A stretch of 64,000 nucleotides of DNA from Solimonas thermocellulolyticum (GCF_040327995.1 NZ_JBEPIJ010000006.1:62001-126000); one strand, 5' to 3'. Positions 34,613-44,659 are shown, numbered from the stretch's first letter. The notes: generated by a model from the letters alone, not told the origin. Translations and numbers: made by a program.

Positions 34613-36457
34613 TCACGCGGCCTTGCGCTCGGCGATCCACTGCTCGATGCGCTGTTCGAGCAGATTCAGAGGCAGGGCACCGCCACCGAGCACGGCGTCG
34701 TGGAAACCGCGGATGTCGAAGCGCTCGCCGAGTTCGGCTTCGGCGCGCGCGCGCAGTTCCTGGATCTTGATCATGCCGATCTTGTACGCCGTGGCCTGTC
34801 CCGGAATCACCAGATAGCGGCGCACCTCGGACTGCGCCGCCGCCGGAATCGCGGTGTTGGCGGCGAAGTACTCGATCGCCTGCTGCTCGGTCCAGCCCTT
34901 GGCATGCAAACCGGTATCGACCACCAGACGCACCGCGCGCCACATTTCCGAACTCAGGCGGCCGTAGTCGGAGTACGGGTCCTGATAAGTGCCGGGCATC
35001 TGCCGGGCGAGCCATTCCGCGTACAGCGCCCAACCCTCGATGTAGGCGGTGAAGTCCGCCTGGGTGCGGAACTTCGGCACACCCTGGAGTTCCTGCGCGA
35101 TCGAGATCTGCATGTGATGGCCGGGCAGTCCCTCGTGATAGGCGATGACTTCGAGCTCCGGAATCGGCATCGCGTTCATGTCGGACAGGTGCGCATAGTA
35201 GATGCCGGGGCGCGAGCCGTCCGGCGTGCCGGGGTAGTAGTGCTGCGCGGCGCCGTCCTGCTCGCGGAAGGCCTCGACGCGCTTGACCACCAGATCCGCC
35301 TTCGGCAACAGGCCGAACCAGTTCGGCAACTCCTTCTTGATGTTGTCGATCGCCGCGGTCGCGGCATCGATGTAGGCCTGGCGGCCCTCATCGGTGTTCG
35401 GGAACTTGAAGCGCGGATCGGTGCTGATGAATTCGAAGAAGGCTTGTAGATCGCCGTCGAAGCCGACGCGCTGCTTGAGCGCGATCATCTCGCCACGCAG
35501 GCGCGCGACTTCCGCGAGCCCGAGTTCATGAATCTGGTCGGCGGTGAGATCCGTCGTCGTCATCAGCTTGAGGCGGTAGTCGTAATAGGCCTTGCCGTTC
35601 GGATGCGTGCTCACCCCGACCGGATTGACCGCCGCGTTCGGCAGGTCCGACTCGATCCACGCGATCAGCTTCTCGTAGGCCGGCTCAAAGCGCGCCAGCA
35701 ATTGCGCCCGCCCTTGCTCCTTGAGCGCCTGCGCGCGCTGTGCGTCGATCAGCTTCTTGCCGGCCAGGGCATCGATCTTTGCCTTGAGGTCGGCCCAGAT
35801 CGCACTGTCATCCCCTTGGGTGAACGGTGCGCCGGTGATGACCTTGCGCGCCTGCTCGATCACGCCCTCGTAGGCGAAGCGCGGCGGGCGGATGCCCAGG
35901 CGCGCCGAGCCCTGCGCGCGCACCAGCAACTGCTCGAACACACGCTGTACCTCGCCGATGCGGGCGATGTAGGCCTCGACGTCGGCCTCGGTATCGACGC
36001 GGTGGAAGTTGATCAGGAAGGTCGGCAGGAAGGCCTGCATGCCGTTCATCTGCTGGAACACGTACTGGTTCGCGCGAAACGGCACGCCCGCGGCGGCGCG
36101 CTCGTACTGCTGCTTCCAGATGTCGTAGGAGCGCTTGGCCTCGTCCGACAGCAGCGCGTAGTCGAACTCGGCCTGCATCTGCTCGACGCTGGCCTTGTGC
36201 CAGGCGAGCTGCTCGTCCTCGGCGGCGATCGACAGATCGTCGAGCTGGTCGTACAGCTCCTTGCGGCCGAGGAAGGTCAGCGTGATCGGACTGAACCGCA
36301 GTTGTTCCTCGTAGCGCGCCTCGAACCAGGCATTGATGCGCTCGGTCTCGGCAGCGATCGCCTCGGCGGTCGCTGGGGTGGGTTCGGTGGACGGCGGCGC
36401 GAGGGCGCAGCCGGCCACGAGGACGGCGCCAAGGCTGGCCGCGAGGACTACACGCAT
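34613..36457 (-). CDS. DUF885 lipoprotein, predicted zinc peptidase
   Basis: A 614-residue protein with a lipoprotein signal (LVAGC). The motif YHEGLPGHHMQ near residues 435-445 is the HExxxxH-like zinc site typical of DUF885 (M32/M3-like fold). It would face the periplasm or cell surface. Marks such as GVSTHPNGKAYYDYRLKLMTTTDLTADQIHELGLAEVAR and AYIEGWALYAEWLARQMPG are common to this family. Peptidase activity is suspected for the family but the substrate is not known. ATG 36457. It lies downstream of the DUF1302 gene on the same strand. Confidence 0.88.
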   Translation of the reverse strand: MRVVLAASLGAVLVAGCALAPPSTEPTPATAEAIAAETERINAWFEARYEEQLRFSPITLTFLGRKELYDQLDDLSIAAEDEQLAWHKASVEQMQAEFDYALLSDEAKRSYDIWKQQYERAAAGVPFRANQYVFQQMNGMQAFLPTFLINFHRVDTEADVEAYIARIGEVQRVFEQLLVRAQGSARLGIRPPRFAYEGVIEQARKVITGAPFTQGDDSAIWADLKAKIDALAGKKLIDAQRAQALKEQGRAQLLARFEPAYEKLIAWIESDLPNAAVNPVGVSTHPNGKAYYDYRLKLMTTTDLTADQIHELGLAEVARLRGEMIALKQRVGFDGDLQAFFEFISTDPRFKFPNTDEGRQAYIDAATAAIDNIKKELPNWFGLLPKADLVVKRVEAFREQDGAAQHYYPGTPDGSRPGIYYAHLSDMNAMPIPELEVIAYHEGLPGHHMQISIAQELQGVPKFRTQADFTAYIEGWALYAEWLARQMPGTYQDPYSDYGRLSSEMWRAVRLVVDTGLHAKGWTEQQAIEYFAANTAIPAAAQSEVRRYLVIPGQATAYKIGMIKIQELRARAEAELGERFDIRGFHDAVLGGGALPLNLLEQRIEQWIAERKAA

Positions 36458-36560
36458 GGTCAGAACTCCCGGAATGTCGAGGGTCCGAGCCTAGCGCAAA
36501 CCCGCGCCGCGGCGCCCGGTGGATTTCCCGGGTTGCCGCACGCGGTGGGCAGCAGAACCC

Positions 36561-36592
36561 GGCGGGTGACGCACCTTCGGCGCTCACCCGCC
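36561..36592 (-). terminator. Hairpin after the DUF1302 gene
   Basis: Nine-base arms GGCGGGTGA / TCACCCGCC with a 14-base loop, 7 bases after the DUF1302 stop on the minus strand. No T-run. It may separate the lipase-DUF1302 unit from the DUF885 gene. Confidence 0.45.
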
Positions 36593-36599
36593 TCCGGGT

Positions 36600-38426
36600 T
36601 CAGAACGCGTACTTCGCCACCAGACTCATGAAGTCGCGATCGCTGAGCAGATTGTAGCGACCGCCGCCGAAGTAGCGCGTGTAACCGGCTTCGACCGACC
36701 AGGTCTGCAGGTAGAACGCGGCGATGCTCGCCGAGATCTGCCGGCGGTCCTCGACGAAGTTGGTGATCGGCGTCGGCGTCACGCCGCGCACGTCGTGGTC
36801 GAAGCGCAGCGTCGGCTCGATGCGGAAGCTGCCGAGGACGTTGTTGTACTGCGCGCGCGCGACCATCTTGTAGCCCCAGGAGATCGCCGTGGCCCAGCCG
36901 TCGGTTTCCTGCGGCACCGCCGAGCCGAATGCCGGCAGGGTGGACGCGGAGACCAGCGCCGCCACCGAGGCATCGCCCGGCGTGTAGGTGCCAGGTCCTT
37001 CGTAGCGCAGCTCGCTCTCGGGCGGCAGGTCGTGCACGTAGACACCGCCGACCTCGCCGATGAACAGCACCTGGTCCCAGCCCATCAACGCCGAGGGGCC
37101 GAAGGCGTAGGTCACTCCCAGATCCCACTGACTGACGTCGTGGCGGCGATAGCCGCGCAGATACTTGCCGCCGAGCGCGCCACCGAAGGCCGGTTCGTCG
37201 ACGAGCTGGCTCGGCAGGCCGACGCCGGCGAGCAGCACCTCGACGTCCTCGAGCTGCAGCGGCTGATCGACCTTGAGGCTGTACTCGCCCTGCACCGACC
37301 AGCCCTTGATCACGGTGTTGAAGGAGACGCCGTAGAGCTGGATGTCCTCGGGATACTCGACGAAGTAGTTGCCGGTGGACGCCGGCGCCGCGAAGCTGGC
37401 CTTGGACGTCCCGCTGATCAGCGGCAGCCGGCTGTGGTAGTTCATCGCATACAGCGACAGGTCGATCTCGTCCAAATACGGCAGCAACATGCTGAGGCGG
37501 CCGCCGAACTGCCCGCTGTCGCGGGGCTCGCGGTCCGGCGCGCGCGGAATCGTCGTGTTGGGGAAGTTCTCCGGCGGCAGGCCGAAGGTGAGGTTGGCGC
37601 GCTGGCCGCCGATGCCGGCGAAGTCGTTGGTCGACCAGAACGAGCCGGCGGCGTCGATCTGGGTGTTGTCCCAGTCGAGCTGATAGAAGGCCTCGACCGA
37701 GACGCCGCTGGCCACGCTCATCGAGGCCCAGACCATCGCCGTCGGCAGTAGCAGCTCCTCGATCTCGAAGCCGGGCACGCGCTGCTTGTTCTGATCGAAG
37801 GTCAGCAGGCTGTTGATGCCGTGCAGCACGAAGGTGGACTCGCCCCAGTTGAGCACCTGGCGGCCGATCTTGAACGCCAGCAACTGCTCACCGACGGCGA
37901 CGCTGCCGAATACATAGGCATCGAGCAGGTCGGCGTTGTTGCCCAGGTAGTCGCGCGAAGCATCGGTGCGCTGCTCGAACACCGCGATCGGGACTTCCGA
38001 CGGCCGCCCGGTCGGCGTCAGGCCGACACCGACGTCCGGCGCGCCCGGCGTCGGCGTGTAGTAATTGTTCGGGTTGAAGAAGTCGTGGTCGTAGAGGCGC
38101 GCGTCGAACAGATAGCTACCGCGCAGGAACACGCCGAAGCTCCCTTTGCTCAGCGTCAGGTCAGAGGTGATCTTGGCGGCGGTCGCCACCACGTCGCCGG
38201 TGTCGAAGGCGAGATTGCCGTCATCGCCATTGGTCGAGAAGGCCAGGCCGCCATTGCCGCGGCCGACCAACTGCGGGTCGCGCGACTCGACGCGCCAGGC
38301 GGCACCGAGCGAGAGCTTGTTGTCGAGCTGCACGTCCAGCCCCGCGAGCTGGGTGCTCAGGGCGAAGGCGGAACCGCTGGCGCCACCCAGCGAGAGGATG
38401 GCGAGCGCGATGAGATGTCGATTCAT
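36600..38426 (-). CDS. DUF1302 outer-membrane protein
   Basis: About 608 residues. A Sec signal (MNRHLIALAILSLGGASGSAFA) precedes a mature part opening LSTQLAGLDVQLDNKLSLGAAWRVESRDPQLV. LLDAYVFGSVAVGEQLLAFKIGRQVLNWGESTFVLHGINSL is the DUF1302 hallmark, and the barrel ends in LVAKYAF with a closing Phe. The family makes beta-barrels often paired with DUF1329 proteins and lipid or steroid breakdown. Here its partner is the lipase 13 bases upstream. ATG 38426 has AGGAG upstream. Confidence 0.88.
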   Translation of the reverse strand: MNRHLIALAILSLGGASGSAFALSTQLAGLDVQLDNKLSLGAAWRVESRDPQLVGRGNGGLAFSTNGDDGNLAFDTGDVVATAAKITSDLTLSKGSFGVFLRGSYLFDARLYDHDFFNPNNYYTPTPGAPDVGVGLTPTGRPSEVPIAVFEQRTDASRDYLGNNADLLDAYVFGSVAVGEQLLAFKIGRQVLNWGESTFVLHGINSLLTFDQNKQRVPGFEIEELLLPTAMVWASMSVASGVSVEAFYQLDWDNTQIDAAGSFWSTNDFAGIGGQRANLTFGLPPENFPNTTIPRAPDREPRDSGQFGGRLSMLLPYLDEIDLSLYAMNYHSRLPLISGTSKASFAAPASTGNYFVEYPEDIQLYGVSFNTVIKGWSVQGEYSLKVDQPLQLEDVEVLLAGVGLPSQLVDEPAFGGALGGKYLRGYRRHDVSQWDLGVTYAFGPSALMGWDQVLFIGEVGGVYVHDLPPESELRYEGPGTYTPGDASVAALVSASTLPAFGSAVPQETDGWATAISWGYKMVARAQYNNVLGSFRIEPTLRFDHDVRGVTPTPITNFVEDRRQISASIAAFYLQTWSVEAGYTRYFGGGRYNLLSDRDFMSLVAKYAF

Positions 38427-38439
38427 TGTTCTGTTCTCC

Positions 38440-40692
38440 TCAGTTGCCCGCACAGGTGCCGATCGGCAACTGGCGCCCATCGGATGCGAGGAAGGCGGCG
38501 GCCTGGCTCTGCATCTCGCAGGTCACCAGCGCGTTCGCCGCCGGACTCAGGATCGATCCGTGATCGCCCTGGTTGAAACGCACGACGGCGTCGATGCCGG
38601 TGGCATCGGTGATCGTCTGCACGGCGATCGGCACGTCGAAGCCGTCGTTGAGCGATGGTCCGGGGACCGGGGGAAGGCCTAGCGCACGTGCCAGCGGGTT
38701 GCTGCCGCCGAGGAAGGAACTGATTGGAATCGTGTCGGTGGCCGGGCAGTTCGCATCGCCGGCCACGGTGCAGTTGGGCACCACCGCGTCGCCGCGCACG
38801 ACGAACATCAGCAGCGGTCGATTCGCCGACGCCGCGGCCGCATAGTTGAGCGGGTCGCCGTCGTCGACCACCGTCTGCGCGAAACGCAGGAAGGTTTCGT
38901 AGGTGTCGTTGCCCTGCTTGATGCTGCCGCCGCTCGCCGCTTCGAGGCCGGCGGCGATGCGCGGACCAAACGACAGCGAGCCGTCGAGCAGCTTGGCGAT
39001 ACCGCCACCCGGCATCGCGATGACGCCCGGCGCGCTGCCCGGATTCACGCCGAGCAAGGTCGCGACGACGATGCCGCCCAGCGAGTGGCCGACGTGGCGC
39101 ACGTGCTCGCCATTGAAGGTGATGCCCGCGGGCTGCAGGTCGCCGCCAAGGATCACGGCACCACCGACCGAGGCCGACAGCGTGATCAGGTCGGCCTCGG
39201 CCTGGCGCAGGTTGTCGCGGCTGGTCAACAGGCTCGACAGATTGATGAAGTGCGTGCCCGAGCCATCGGGCGTGCCGTCGGCCGGCGGCGCGCCGGTGGC
39301 GTTGTCGACCAGATCGAGATCGAAGGTGCGCTCGACCGGGCGCAGCGGTGCCGGGAACTGCTCGGTGGCCGCGCGCAGCGCATCGCCGGGCGGCAGGCCG
39401 TGCAGCGGCAGGTCGATGGCGACGACGGCAAAGCCGGCCGCGGCGAGCGCCGGCGCGAGTGCCAGCATCTGCGAACGGTTGCCGGTGATGCCGTGCTGGA
39501 AGATCACGACCGGCCAGCCGCCTTCGGGCGCCGTGCGCCCGCTGTTGGCGTTCGGGATCGTCGCCAGCACCGGCACGCGCTGACTCGCGCGTGCCAGCGG
39601 CTGCGGGAAGCAGGCCGTCGTGCTCTCGCTCGGCTGCAAGGCCGCGCAGGGTGCGCCGATCGGCGCGTTGCCGGCGCCCACCACCTCGGGATCGGCACGC
39701 CAGAACGTGTTCAGCGGATTGTCCGGCGCGCCGCCGACGAAGAAACGCTCGTCGGCATCGTCGGCGCTGGCCGTCGCATCGGCGAGGTAGTACGGCAGCG
39801 AGATGCTGCCGACGTACAGATCCGCAACCGGCGGCAGCGCCGGAATCACGTCCTGCGTGGTCAGGCCGGTCGCGACCAGGGTCAGCGCCTGCGGCTGCAC
39901 ATTCGCCTGCAGCCGCGTTAGCGTCGCGCCGATCGACTGGGTCGTGAACGGCCAGGCGACAACGATGCGCTCGGCCGGCAGACCGGCCTGCGCCAGCGGC
40001 GGCAGGATGCGCGTCTGGTAGAGCTGGCGGATGCCTTCGAGGCTGGCGCGCTGGGCGCTCGACAGGAGTTTGAGCGCCGGCTCGACACCGGCGACCAGTT
40101 GCTCGTCGACGCTCTGCGCGCGCAGCAACACGCGGAACAGGTCGGCCGGCTCGGCGGCGACGCCTTCGACCGACTGCAGCGCGCGGGTGACGACGACCAG
40201 GTAGGTGGTCGCCGGTGCCAGCGGCTTGAGCCACTCGATCAAAAGGCGCGAGCGCAGCGCATCGAGCGGTCGCCCGGTGACCGGATCGACCGCGGTCGAG
40301 AGTTGCACGCGGTAATCGACTCCCGGCGCCAAGGTCTGGAAGCTGCGCGTGTTGATGATGACGATGCTGCCCGGCGCGTTGGCCGAGTCGAGATCGACCG
40401 CGCCGATCAGGTCGGTGAACGCGGAGGCGACGGTGGAAAACCCGTCGAGCCGGTTGGCGGCGTCGACGAAGGGCGCGTTGGTGCTGTTGGGGATGTTCAG
40501 CGTGCCGTCCGCCGGCGTGCCGAACAGCCCGTCGTTGGGAAACGGGATGACCGCGCTCGCGGCCACCGGATCGAACAGCGAGATCAGCTTGCGCGGACTG
40601 TCCGCGAGCCCGCCATCACCCCCATCGTCCGAGCTGCAGGCCGCCATAGCGAAGGCCAGCAGGTAGACGGGCATCCATCGAAGTACCCTCAT
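38440..40692 (-). CDS. VolA/Pla-1/cef-type lipoprotein lipase
   Basis: A 750-residue secreted or surface lipase with lipobox MAAC at residues 16-19. An N-terminal domain (LISLFDPVAASAVIPFPNDGLFGT) typical of VolA-like proteins precedes an alpha/beta-hydrolase with the nucleophile elbow GHSLGG near residue 534 and a likely oxyanion loop in VVIFQHGITGNRSQML. The C-terminal segment MFVVRGDAVVPNC and HGSILSPA hold the expected Asp and His. VolA releases fatty acids from phospholipids outside the cell. It is 13 bases from DUF1302, with which it surely forms an operon. No DUF1329 or fatty-acid regulator is near. Confidence 0.87.
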   Translation of the reverse strand: MRVLRWMPVYLLAFAMAACSSDDGGDGGLADSPRKLISLFDPVAASAVIPFPNDGLFGTPADGTLNIPNSTNAPFVDAANRLDGFSTVASAFTDLIGAVDLDSANAPGSIVIINTRSFQTLAPGVDYRVQLSTAVDPVTGRPLDALRSRLLIEWLKPLAPATTYLVVVTRALQSVEGVAAEPADLFRVLLRAQSVDEQLVAGVEPALKLLSSAQRASLEGIRQLYQTRILPPLAQAGLPAERIVVAWPFTTQSIGATLTRLQANVQPQALTLVATGLTTQDVIPALPPVADLYVGSISLPYYLADATASADDADERFFVGGAPDNPLNTFWRADPEVVGAGNAPIGAPCAALQPSESTTACFPQPLARASQRVPVLATIPNANSGRTAPEGGWPVVIFQHGITGNRSQMLALAPALAAAGFAVVAIDLPLHGLPPGDALRAATEQFPAPLRPVERTFDLDLVDNATGAPPADGTPDGSGTHFINLSSLLTSRDNLRQAEADLITLSASVGGAVILGGDLQPAGITFNGEHVRHVGHSLGGIVVATLLGVNPGSAPGVIAMPGGGIAKLLDGSLSFGPRIAAGLEAASGGSIKQGNDTYETFLRFAQTVVDDGDPLNYAAAASANRPLLMFVVRGDAVVPNCTVAGDANCPATDTIPISSFLGGSNPLARALGLPPVPGPSLNDGFDVPIAVQTITDATGIDAVVRFNQGDHGSILSPAANALVTCEMQSQAAAFLASDGRQLPIGTCAGN

Positions 40693-40885
40693 CGCGCTTC
40701 TCCTTTTTCTCGCACCGGAAGGCGAGCAACCTTCCATGAGTCATGTTGATTCGGCTGCGTCGACCGCGATCGCCGACTCCCGCGCCACACAGTATGTACG
40801 CATCGCAACGGCGCGACAGTCGGAAATTTCCGCCAGATTGCACCGCTCGTCGGAATGCGGCGGCGCCGCATGCGGGTGCACTCGC

Positions 40886-42436
40886 TCAGGCGTCGGCGCT
40901 CGCCGTGCGTTCGGCGTCCAGTACGGCCTGCAGCTTCGGCCGCCAGGCCTCGCCGTGCACCAGCAACGACAGCGGCATGCGCCGGCGCGCGAGATCATCG
41001 ACCTCGAAGGCCATCTCGTTGCGGATCGCATGCACCGCCTCGGCGACGATGAACGGCGCCTGCTCGTCGATGCGCGCGGCGCGTTGCGGCTGCTCGGCGA
41101 TGAGGTCGAGGATGGCCTCGACGCCGGTGCCATGGCGCAAGCTCAGCCAGCGTGCGGCATCGAGATCGACACCGGCAGCGGCCAGGCGTGCGATGGTCTG
41201 CGCCTGCCAGGTCTCGAACTCGCCCGCGGGCGCGCCCGGCAGCGCGTGCGCGTGCGTGACCGCCGGCGGCGGCTTGCGCTTGAGCGCCGCAAACACCGCG
41301 TCGACGATCTCGATGCTGTCGCTGCGCGCGGTGGTGTACTTGCCGCCGACGTGCATCACCAGCCCGGGCTTGGGCGTATGCACCTCGAACTCGCGCGACA
41401 CCGCCGCCAGCGACTTGCCGTCCTGCGCCTGTAGCATGCGCACGCCGGAGAAGGCGCCGATGACGTCGCGCTCGGTCCAGCCGAGGCCCGGCAGGCCGCG
41501 TCGCACACCGTCCAAGAGATAGCGGGTTTCCTCCACCGTCGGCTGCGCTTCGGACGGATGCCGCACGGTCGACTCGGTGGTGCCGACCAGGGTGCGCGCG
41601 TACCACGGAATCACGAAAAACACGCGGCCGTCGGCCGCGGTCAGCAGGAAAGCCTCGTTGCAGCCAGGAATCGCCGGCAGGATCAGGTGCGTGCCCTTGA
41701 CCAGCTTGACCGGCGGCGCATCCGCACCGAGCAGCTCGCGCGCCCACGGCCCCGCGGCGTTGACGACGGCGCCGGCGTAGAGCTCGAAGTGCTCGCCGCT
41801 GCGCTCGTCGACCAGGCGCGCGCCGCACACCCTGCCCCGCTGCTCGATCAGCGACGCCGCGCGCACGCGGTTCGCACAGACCGCGCCGAACGCCTGCGCC
41901 GCGGCGGTCACGACCAGGGTCATGCGCGCGTCGTCCTCCTGGCAGTCACCGTAGCGAAAGCCGCCGAGCAGGCGCGCCGGATCGACGAAGGGATAGCGCG
42001 CGAGCAGTTCGCGCGGCCGATGGAACTTGTGGCGCGACACCGGCTGGCCGCCGAGCGCGAGCAGGTCATACAGGTGCAAACCGGCGGACACCATCAGCGG
42101 ACTGGCGCGCGGTCCCTTCCACATCGGCAGCACGAAGTTCAGCGGCCGCACCAGATGCGGCGCGATGCGCGACAGGGTGCGCCGTTCCTTGAGCGCATGA
42201 CGCACCAGCCGGAACTCGTAGTGTTCGAGGTAGCGCAGGCCGCCGTGGATCAGCTTGCTCGATGCCGACGAGGTTCCGGCGCCCCAGTCGGTCTTTTCGA
42301 TCAGCGCCACCGACAGGCCGCGGCTCGCCGCGTCATACGCCGTCCAGGCGCCGTAGATGCCGCCGCCGATGACGAGGACGTCGAAACGGCCGCGGCGCAG
42401 CGCGGCGATGTTGCGAATCAGGGGAAAGGGGCTCAC
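40886..42436 (-). CDS. glpD: FAD-dependent glycerol-3-phosphate dehydrogenase
   Basis: A 516-residue membrane-associated enzyme that oxidises glycerol-3-phosphate to dihydroxyacetone phosphate and passes electrons to quinone. FAD motif VLVIGGGIYGAWTAYDAASRG is near residues 20-40, then GTSSASSKLIHGGLRYLE. The GlpD C-terminal domain is present (TPKPGLVMHVGGKYTTAR). Start is GTG 42436. A heptamer tandem repeat lies 8-44 bases upstream of this start and may serve as or affect the ribosome site. No glpF, glpK or glpR is nearby. GDPD at 30.5 kb could supply its substrate. Confidence 0.92.
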   Translation of the reverse strand: MSPFPLIRNIAALRRGRFDVLVIGGGIYGAWTAYDAASRGLSVALIEKTDWGAGTSSASSKLIHGGLRYLEHYEFRLVRHALKERRTLSRIAPHLVRPLNFVLPMWKGPRASPLMVSAGLHLYDLLALGGQPVSRHKFHRPRELLARYPFVDPARLLGGFRYGDCQEDDARMTLVVTAAAQAFGAVCANRVRAASLIEQRGRVCGARLVDERSGEHFELYAGAVVNAAGPWARELLGADAPPVKLVKGTHLILPAIPGCNEAFLLTAADGRVFFVIPWYARTLVGTTESTVRHPSEAQPTVEETRYLLDGVRRGLPGLGWTERDVIGAFSGVRMLQAQDGKSLAAVSREFEVHTPKPGLVMHVGGKYTTARSDSIEIVDAVFAALKRKPPPAVTHAHALPGAPAGEFETWQAQTIARLAAAGVDLDAARWLSLRHGTGVEAILDLIAEQPQRAARIDEQAPFIVAEAVHAIRNEMAFEVDDLARRRMPLSLLVHGEAWRPKLQAVLDAERTASADA

Positions 42437-42443
42437 GCCGCGC

Positions 42444-42481
<38 letters not shown>

Positions 42482-42526
42482 CGCAGCCTTGCTGGTCTTT
42501 AGAAACCGAAAACTGCCGACTGGGCA

Positions 42527-43213
42527 CTACTTACAGACGATCTCCGTCTCGAAATGCCCCTTGGGCTGGTGATGCAACTGCACGAAGGCACGCGCGATAC
42601 GGCCGGGATCGTACTGCGTGCCGGTCTGCACGAAGCCGTGCACGGTGACGGTGGCGACGTGCACCCCGTGCGCCCCCAGTTCCTGCGCCAGCGTGAAGGT
42701 CAGCGAGCGCAGCGCCGCCTTGTCCATCGACAGCGAGCAGTAGTCGACCGCCGGCGCGGTGGCGAAGCCACCGCCGGTGAACAGGATGCTGCCGCGGCCA
42801 CGCGCGATCATCGCCGGCGCCACCGCACGCGCGGCGACCAGGGCGCCGACGACGTTGGTGCGGAAGTTGGCCACCAGTTCGTCGAGCGGCACCGTCATCG
42901 GCCGTCCCGGCGCGTGCTGGGCGACGTTGTAGATCAGCACCTCGGGCTCGCCCAGATCGGCGGACGCGGCGGCGATGCCCTGCTGTAGCGAATCCTGCGC
43001 GGCGGCGTCGGCCGCGTAGCTGAAAACGCGCCGGCCCGTGCGCTTGCCGAGCTCCGCGCAGATCTCCGCCAGGCGCTGCGGCTGGCGCGCCAAGAGCGCC
43101 ACGTCATAACCCTCGTGCGCGAACGCCGCGGCGACGGCCTGACCGATACCAGGGCCGGCGCCGACGATCAGACAGGCGCCGAGCGCGGAAGGCGAGGTCT
43201 GGGTGCGACTCAT
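42527..43213 (-). CDS. SDR-family oxidoreductase lacking the catalytic Tyr
   Basis: About 228 residues. The nucleotide site is LIVGAGPGIGQAVAAAFAHEG, and YNVAQHAPGRP stands where NNAG-type residues lie. The active-site region reads VDYCSLSMDKAALRSL: the Lys is present but the position four residues before it is Leu, not Tyr, so the YxxxK pair is broken. Such Tyr-less members are known in the SDR superfamily and may be redox-dead or use another residue. ATG 43213; an in-frame ATG at 43222 is an alternative. Substrate unknown. Confidence 0.82.
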   Translation of the reverse strand: MSRTQTSPSALGACLIVGAGPGIGQAVAAAFAHEGYDVALLARQPQRLAEICAELGKRTGRRVFSYAADAAAQDSLQQGIAAASADLGEPEVLIYNVAQHAPGRPMTVPLDELVANFRTNVVGALVAARAVAPAMIARGRGSILFTGGGFATAPAVDYCSLSMDKAALRSLTFTLAQELGAHGVHVATVTVHGFVQTGTQYDPGRIARAFVQLHHQPKGHFETEIVCK

Positions 43214-43421
43214 GGTGTGCAAGGTCCTCGTTGCGGCCGCGGCGCGACGACCGGCGCCGGGCGGATGATAGGCAAGCCGGCGTCATGTTCGCACACCGCG
43301 CACGCCGCGCGATGCCGGCACCGACATGCCGGCACCACGGTCGTCGGATACCCTTGGTAGCGGGTGCGGCTAAAAGCCGGCACACTGCGCGCGCCGCGGG
43401 GAGGCTGCCGGTTTCGGACCC

Positions 43422-44654
43422 ATGAACGATACGTCGAACCTGTTGGGGCAACTGAGAATCGACCCGAGCGCACGCCAGTCGCGCGGACCCGGCGCCGGCC
43501 GCTGGGCGCTGCTCGCCCTCGCCGTGGTCGCGGCCGCCGCGACAATCTGGCTGCTGTTCTTGCGCGAAGGCACGCCCGTGATCGCGACCACCACGGCGCG
43601 CGCGGCGCCCGCCGGGGGCAGCGCGTCGGCCTCGGTGCTCGATGCCTCGGGTTACGTCGTCGCGCGCCGCCGGGCGACGGTCTCGTCCAAGCTCACCGGC
43701 AAGGTGGTCGAGGTGCTGGTCGAGGAAGGCATGCGCGTCGAGGAAAACCAGATCCTCGCGCGCATCGACGACATCAACGCGCGCGCCGAGCTGGCCCTCG
43801 CGCAATCGCGGCTCGACGCCGCGCGCGCGCAGCTCGCCGAGGTACGCGTGCAGCGCGACGAGGCGCACCGGCAGTTGCGGCGCACGCGCAGCCTCGCCGA
43901 GCGCAAGCTCGTCAGCGAGGCCGCGCTCGACACCGCACAGGCCGAGGTCGATGCCCTGGAGGCGCGACTCGCCAGCACCCAAGCGCAGGTCGTCGTCGCC
44001 GAACGCGCCGTGCGCGTGCAGCAGCGCTATCTCGAAGACACCGTGGTACGCGCGCCGTTCGCCGGCGTGATCACGGTCAAGAACGCGCAGCCGGGCGAGA
44101 TGATCTCGCCGCTGTCGGCCGGCGGCGACGGCACGCGCACTGGCATCGGCACCCTGGTCGACATGGACTCGCTGGAAATCGAGGTCGACGTCAACGAAAA
44201 CTTCATCAACCGCGTGACACCGGGTCAGCCGGCCATTGCGCGGCTCAACGCCTATCCCGACTGGGAGATTCCGGCCGAGGTCATCGCGGTGATTCCCACC
44301 GCCGACCGCTCGAAGGCGACCGTCACCGTGCGTGTCGGCTTCAAGCAGAAGGACCCGCGCATCCTGCCGGAGATGGGGGTGCGTGTGGCCTTTCGCGAAG
44401 CGCAGCCGCCGCAGCAGGCCGAGCAACGGCGCCCCGGTGGCGTGCTGGTCGATGCCGCCGCGGTGCAGATCGACGGCGACACCGGCGTGGTGTTCGTCGT
44501 GCGCGACCAAACCCTGGAACGGCGCGCGGTGCGCATCGCCGGCAGGTCCGGCGGCGAGGTGCGCGTGGTCAGCGGTCTGACCGCCGGCGACGTCCTCGCG
44601 CTGGGGGATCTCAGCCAGTTCCGCGATGGCATGGCGGTCAAACTGAAGCCGTAG
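43422..44654 (+). CDS. MacA-like membrane-fusion (periplasmic adaptor) protein of ABC exporter
   Basis: A 410-residue adaptor with one N-terminal membrane helix (ALLALAVVAAAATIWLLFL), a lipoyl-like half (RATVSSKLTGKVVEVLVEEGMRVEENQILARID), an alpha-helical hairpin (ALAQSRLDAARAQLAEV onward) and the second lipoyl half (RAPFAGVITVKNAQPGEMISP). The C-terminal beta domain follows. It would bridge the inner-membrane ABC permeases to an outer-membrane channel, which is not encoded here. It starts the four-gene run MFP, ATPase, permease, permease. Confidence 0.9.
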   Translation: MNDTSNLLGQLRIDPSARQSRGPGAGRWALLALAVVAAAATIWLLFLREGTPVIATTTARAAPAGGSASASVLDASGYVVARRRATVSSKLTGKVVEVLVEEGMRVEENQILARIDDINARAELALAQSRLDAARAQLAEVRVQRDEAHRQLRRTRSLAERKLVSEAALDTAQAEVDALEARLASTQAQVVVAERAVRVQQRYLEDTVVRAPFAGVITVKNAQPGEMISPLSAGGDGTRTGIGTLVDMDSLEIEVDVNENFINRVTPGQPAIARLNAYPDWEIPAEVIAVIPTADRSKATVTVRVGFKQKDPRILPEMGVRVAFREAQPPQQAEQRRPGGVLVDAAAVQIDGDTGVVFVVRDQTLERRAVRIAGRSGGEVRVVSGLTAGDVLALGDLSQFRDGMAVKLKP

Positions 44655-44659
44655 CGCAC

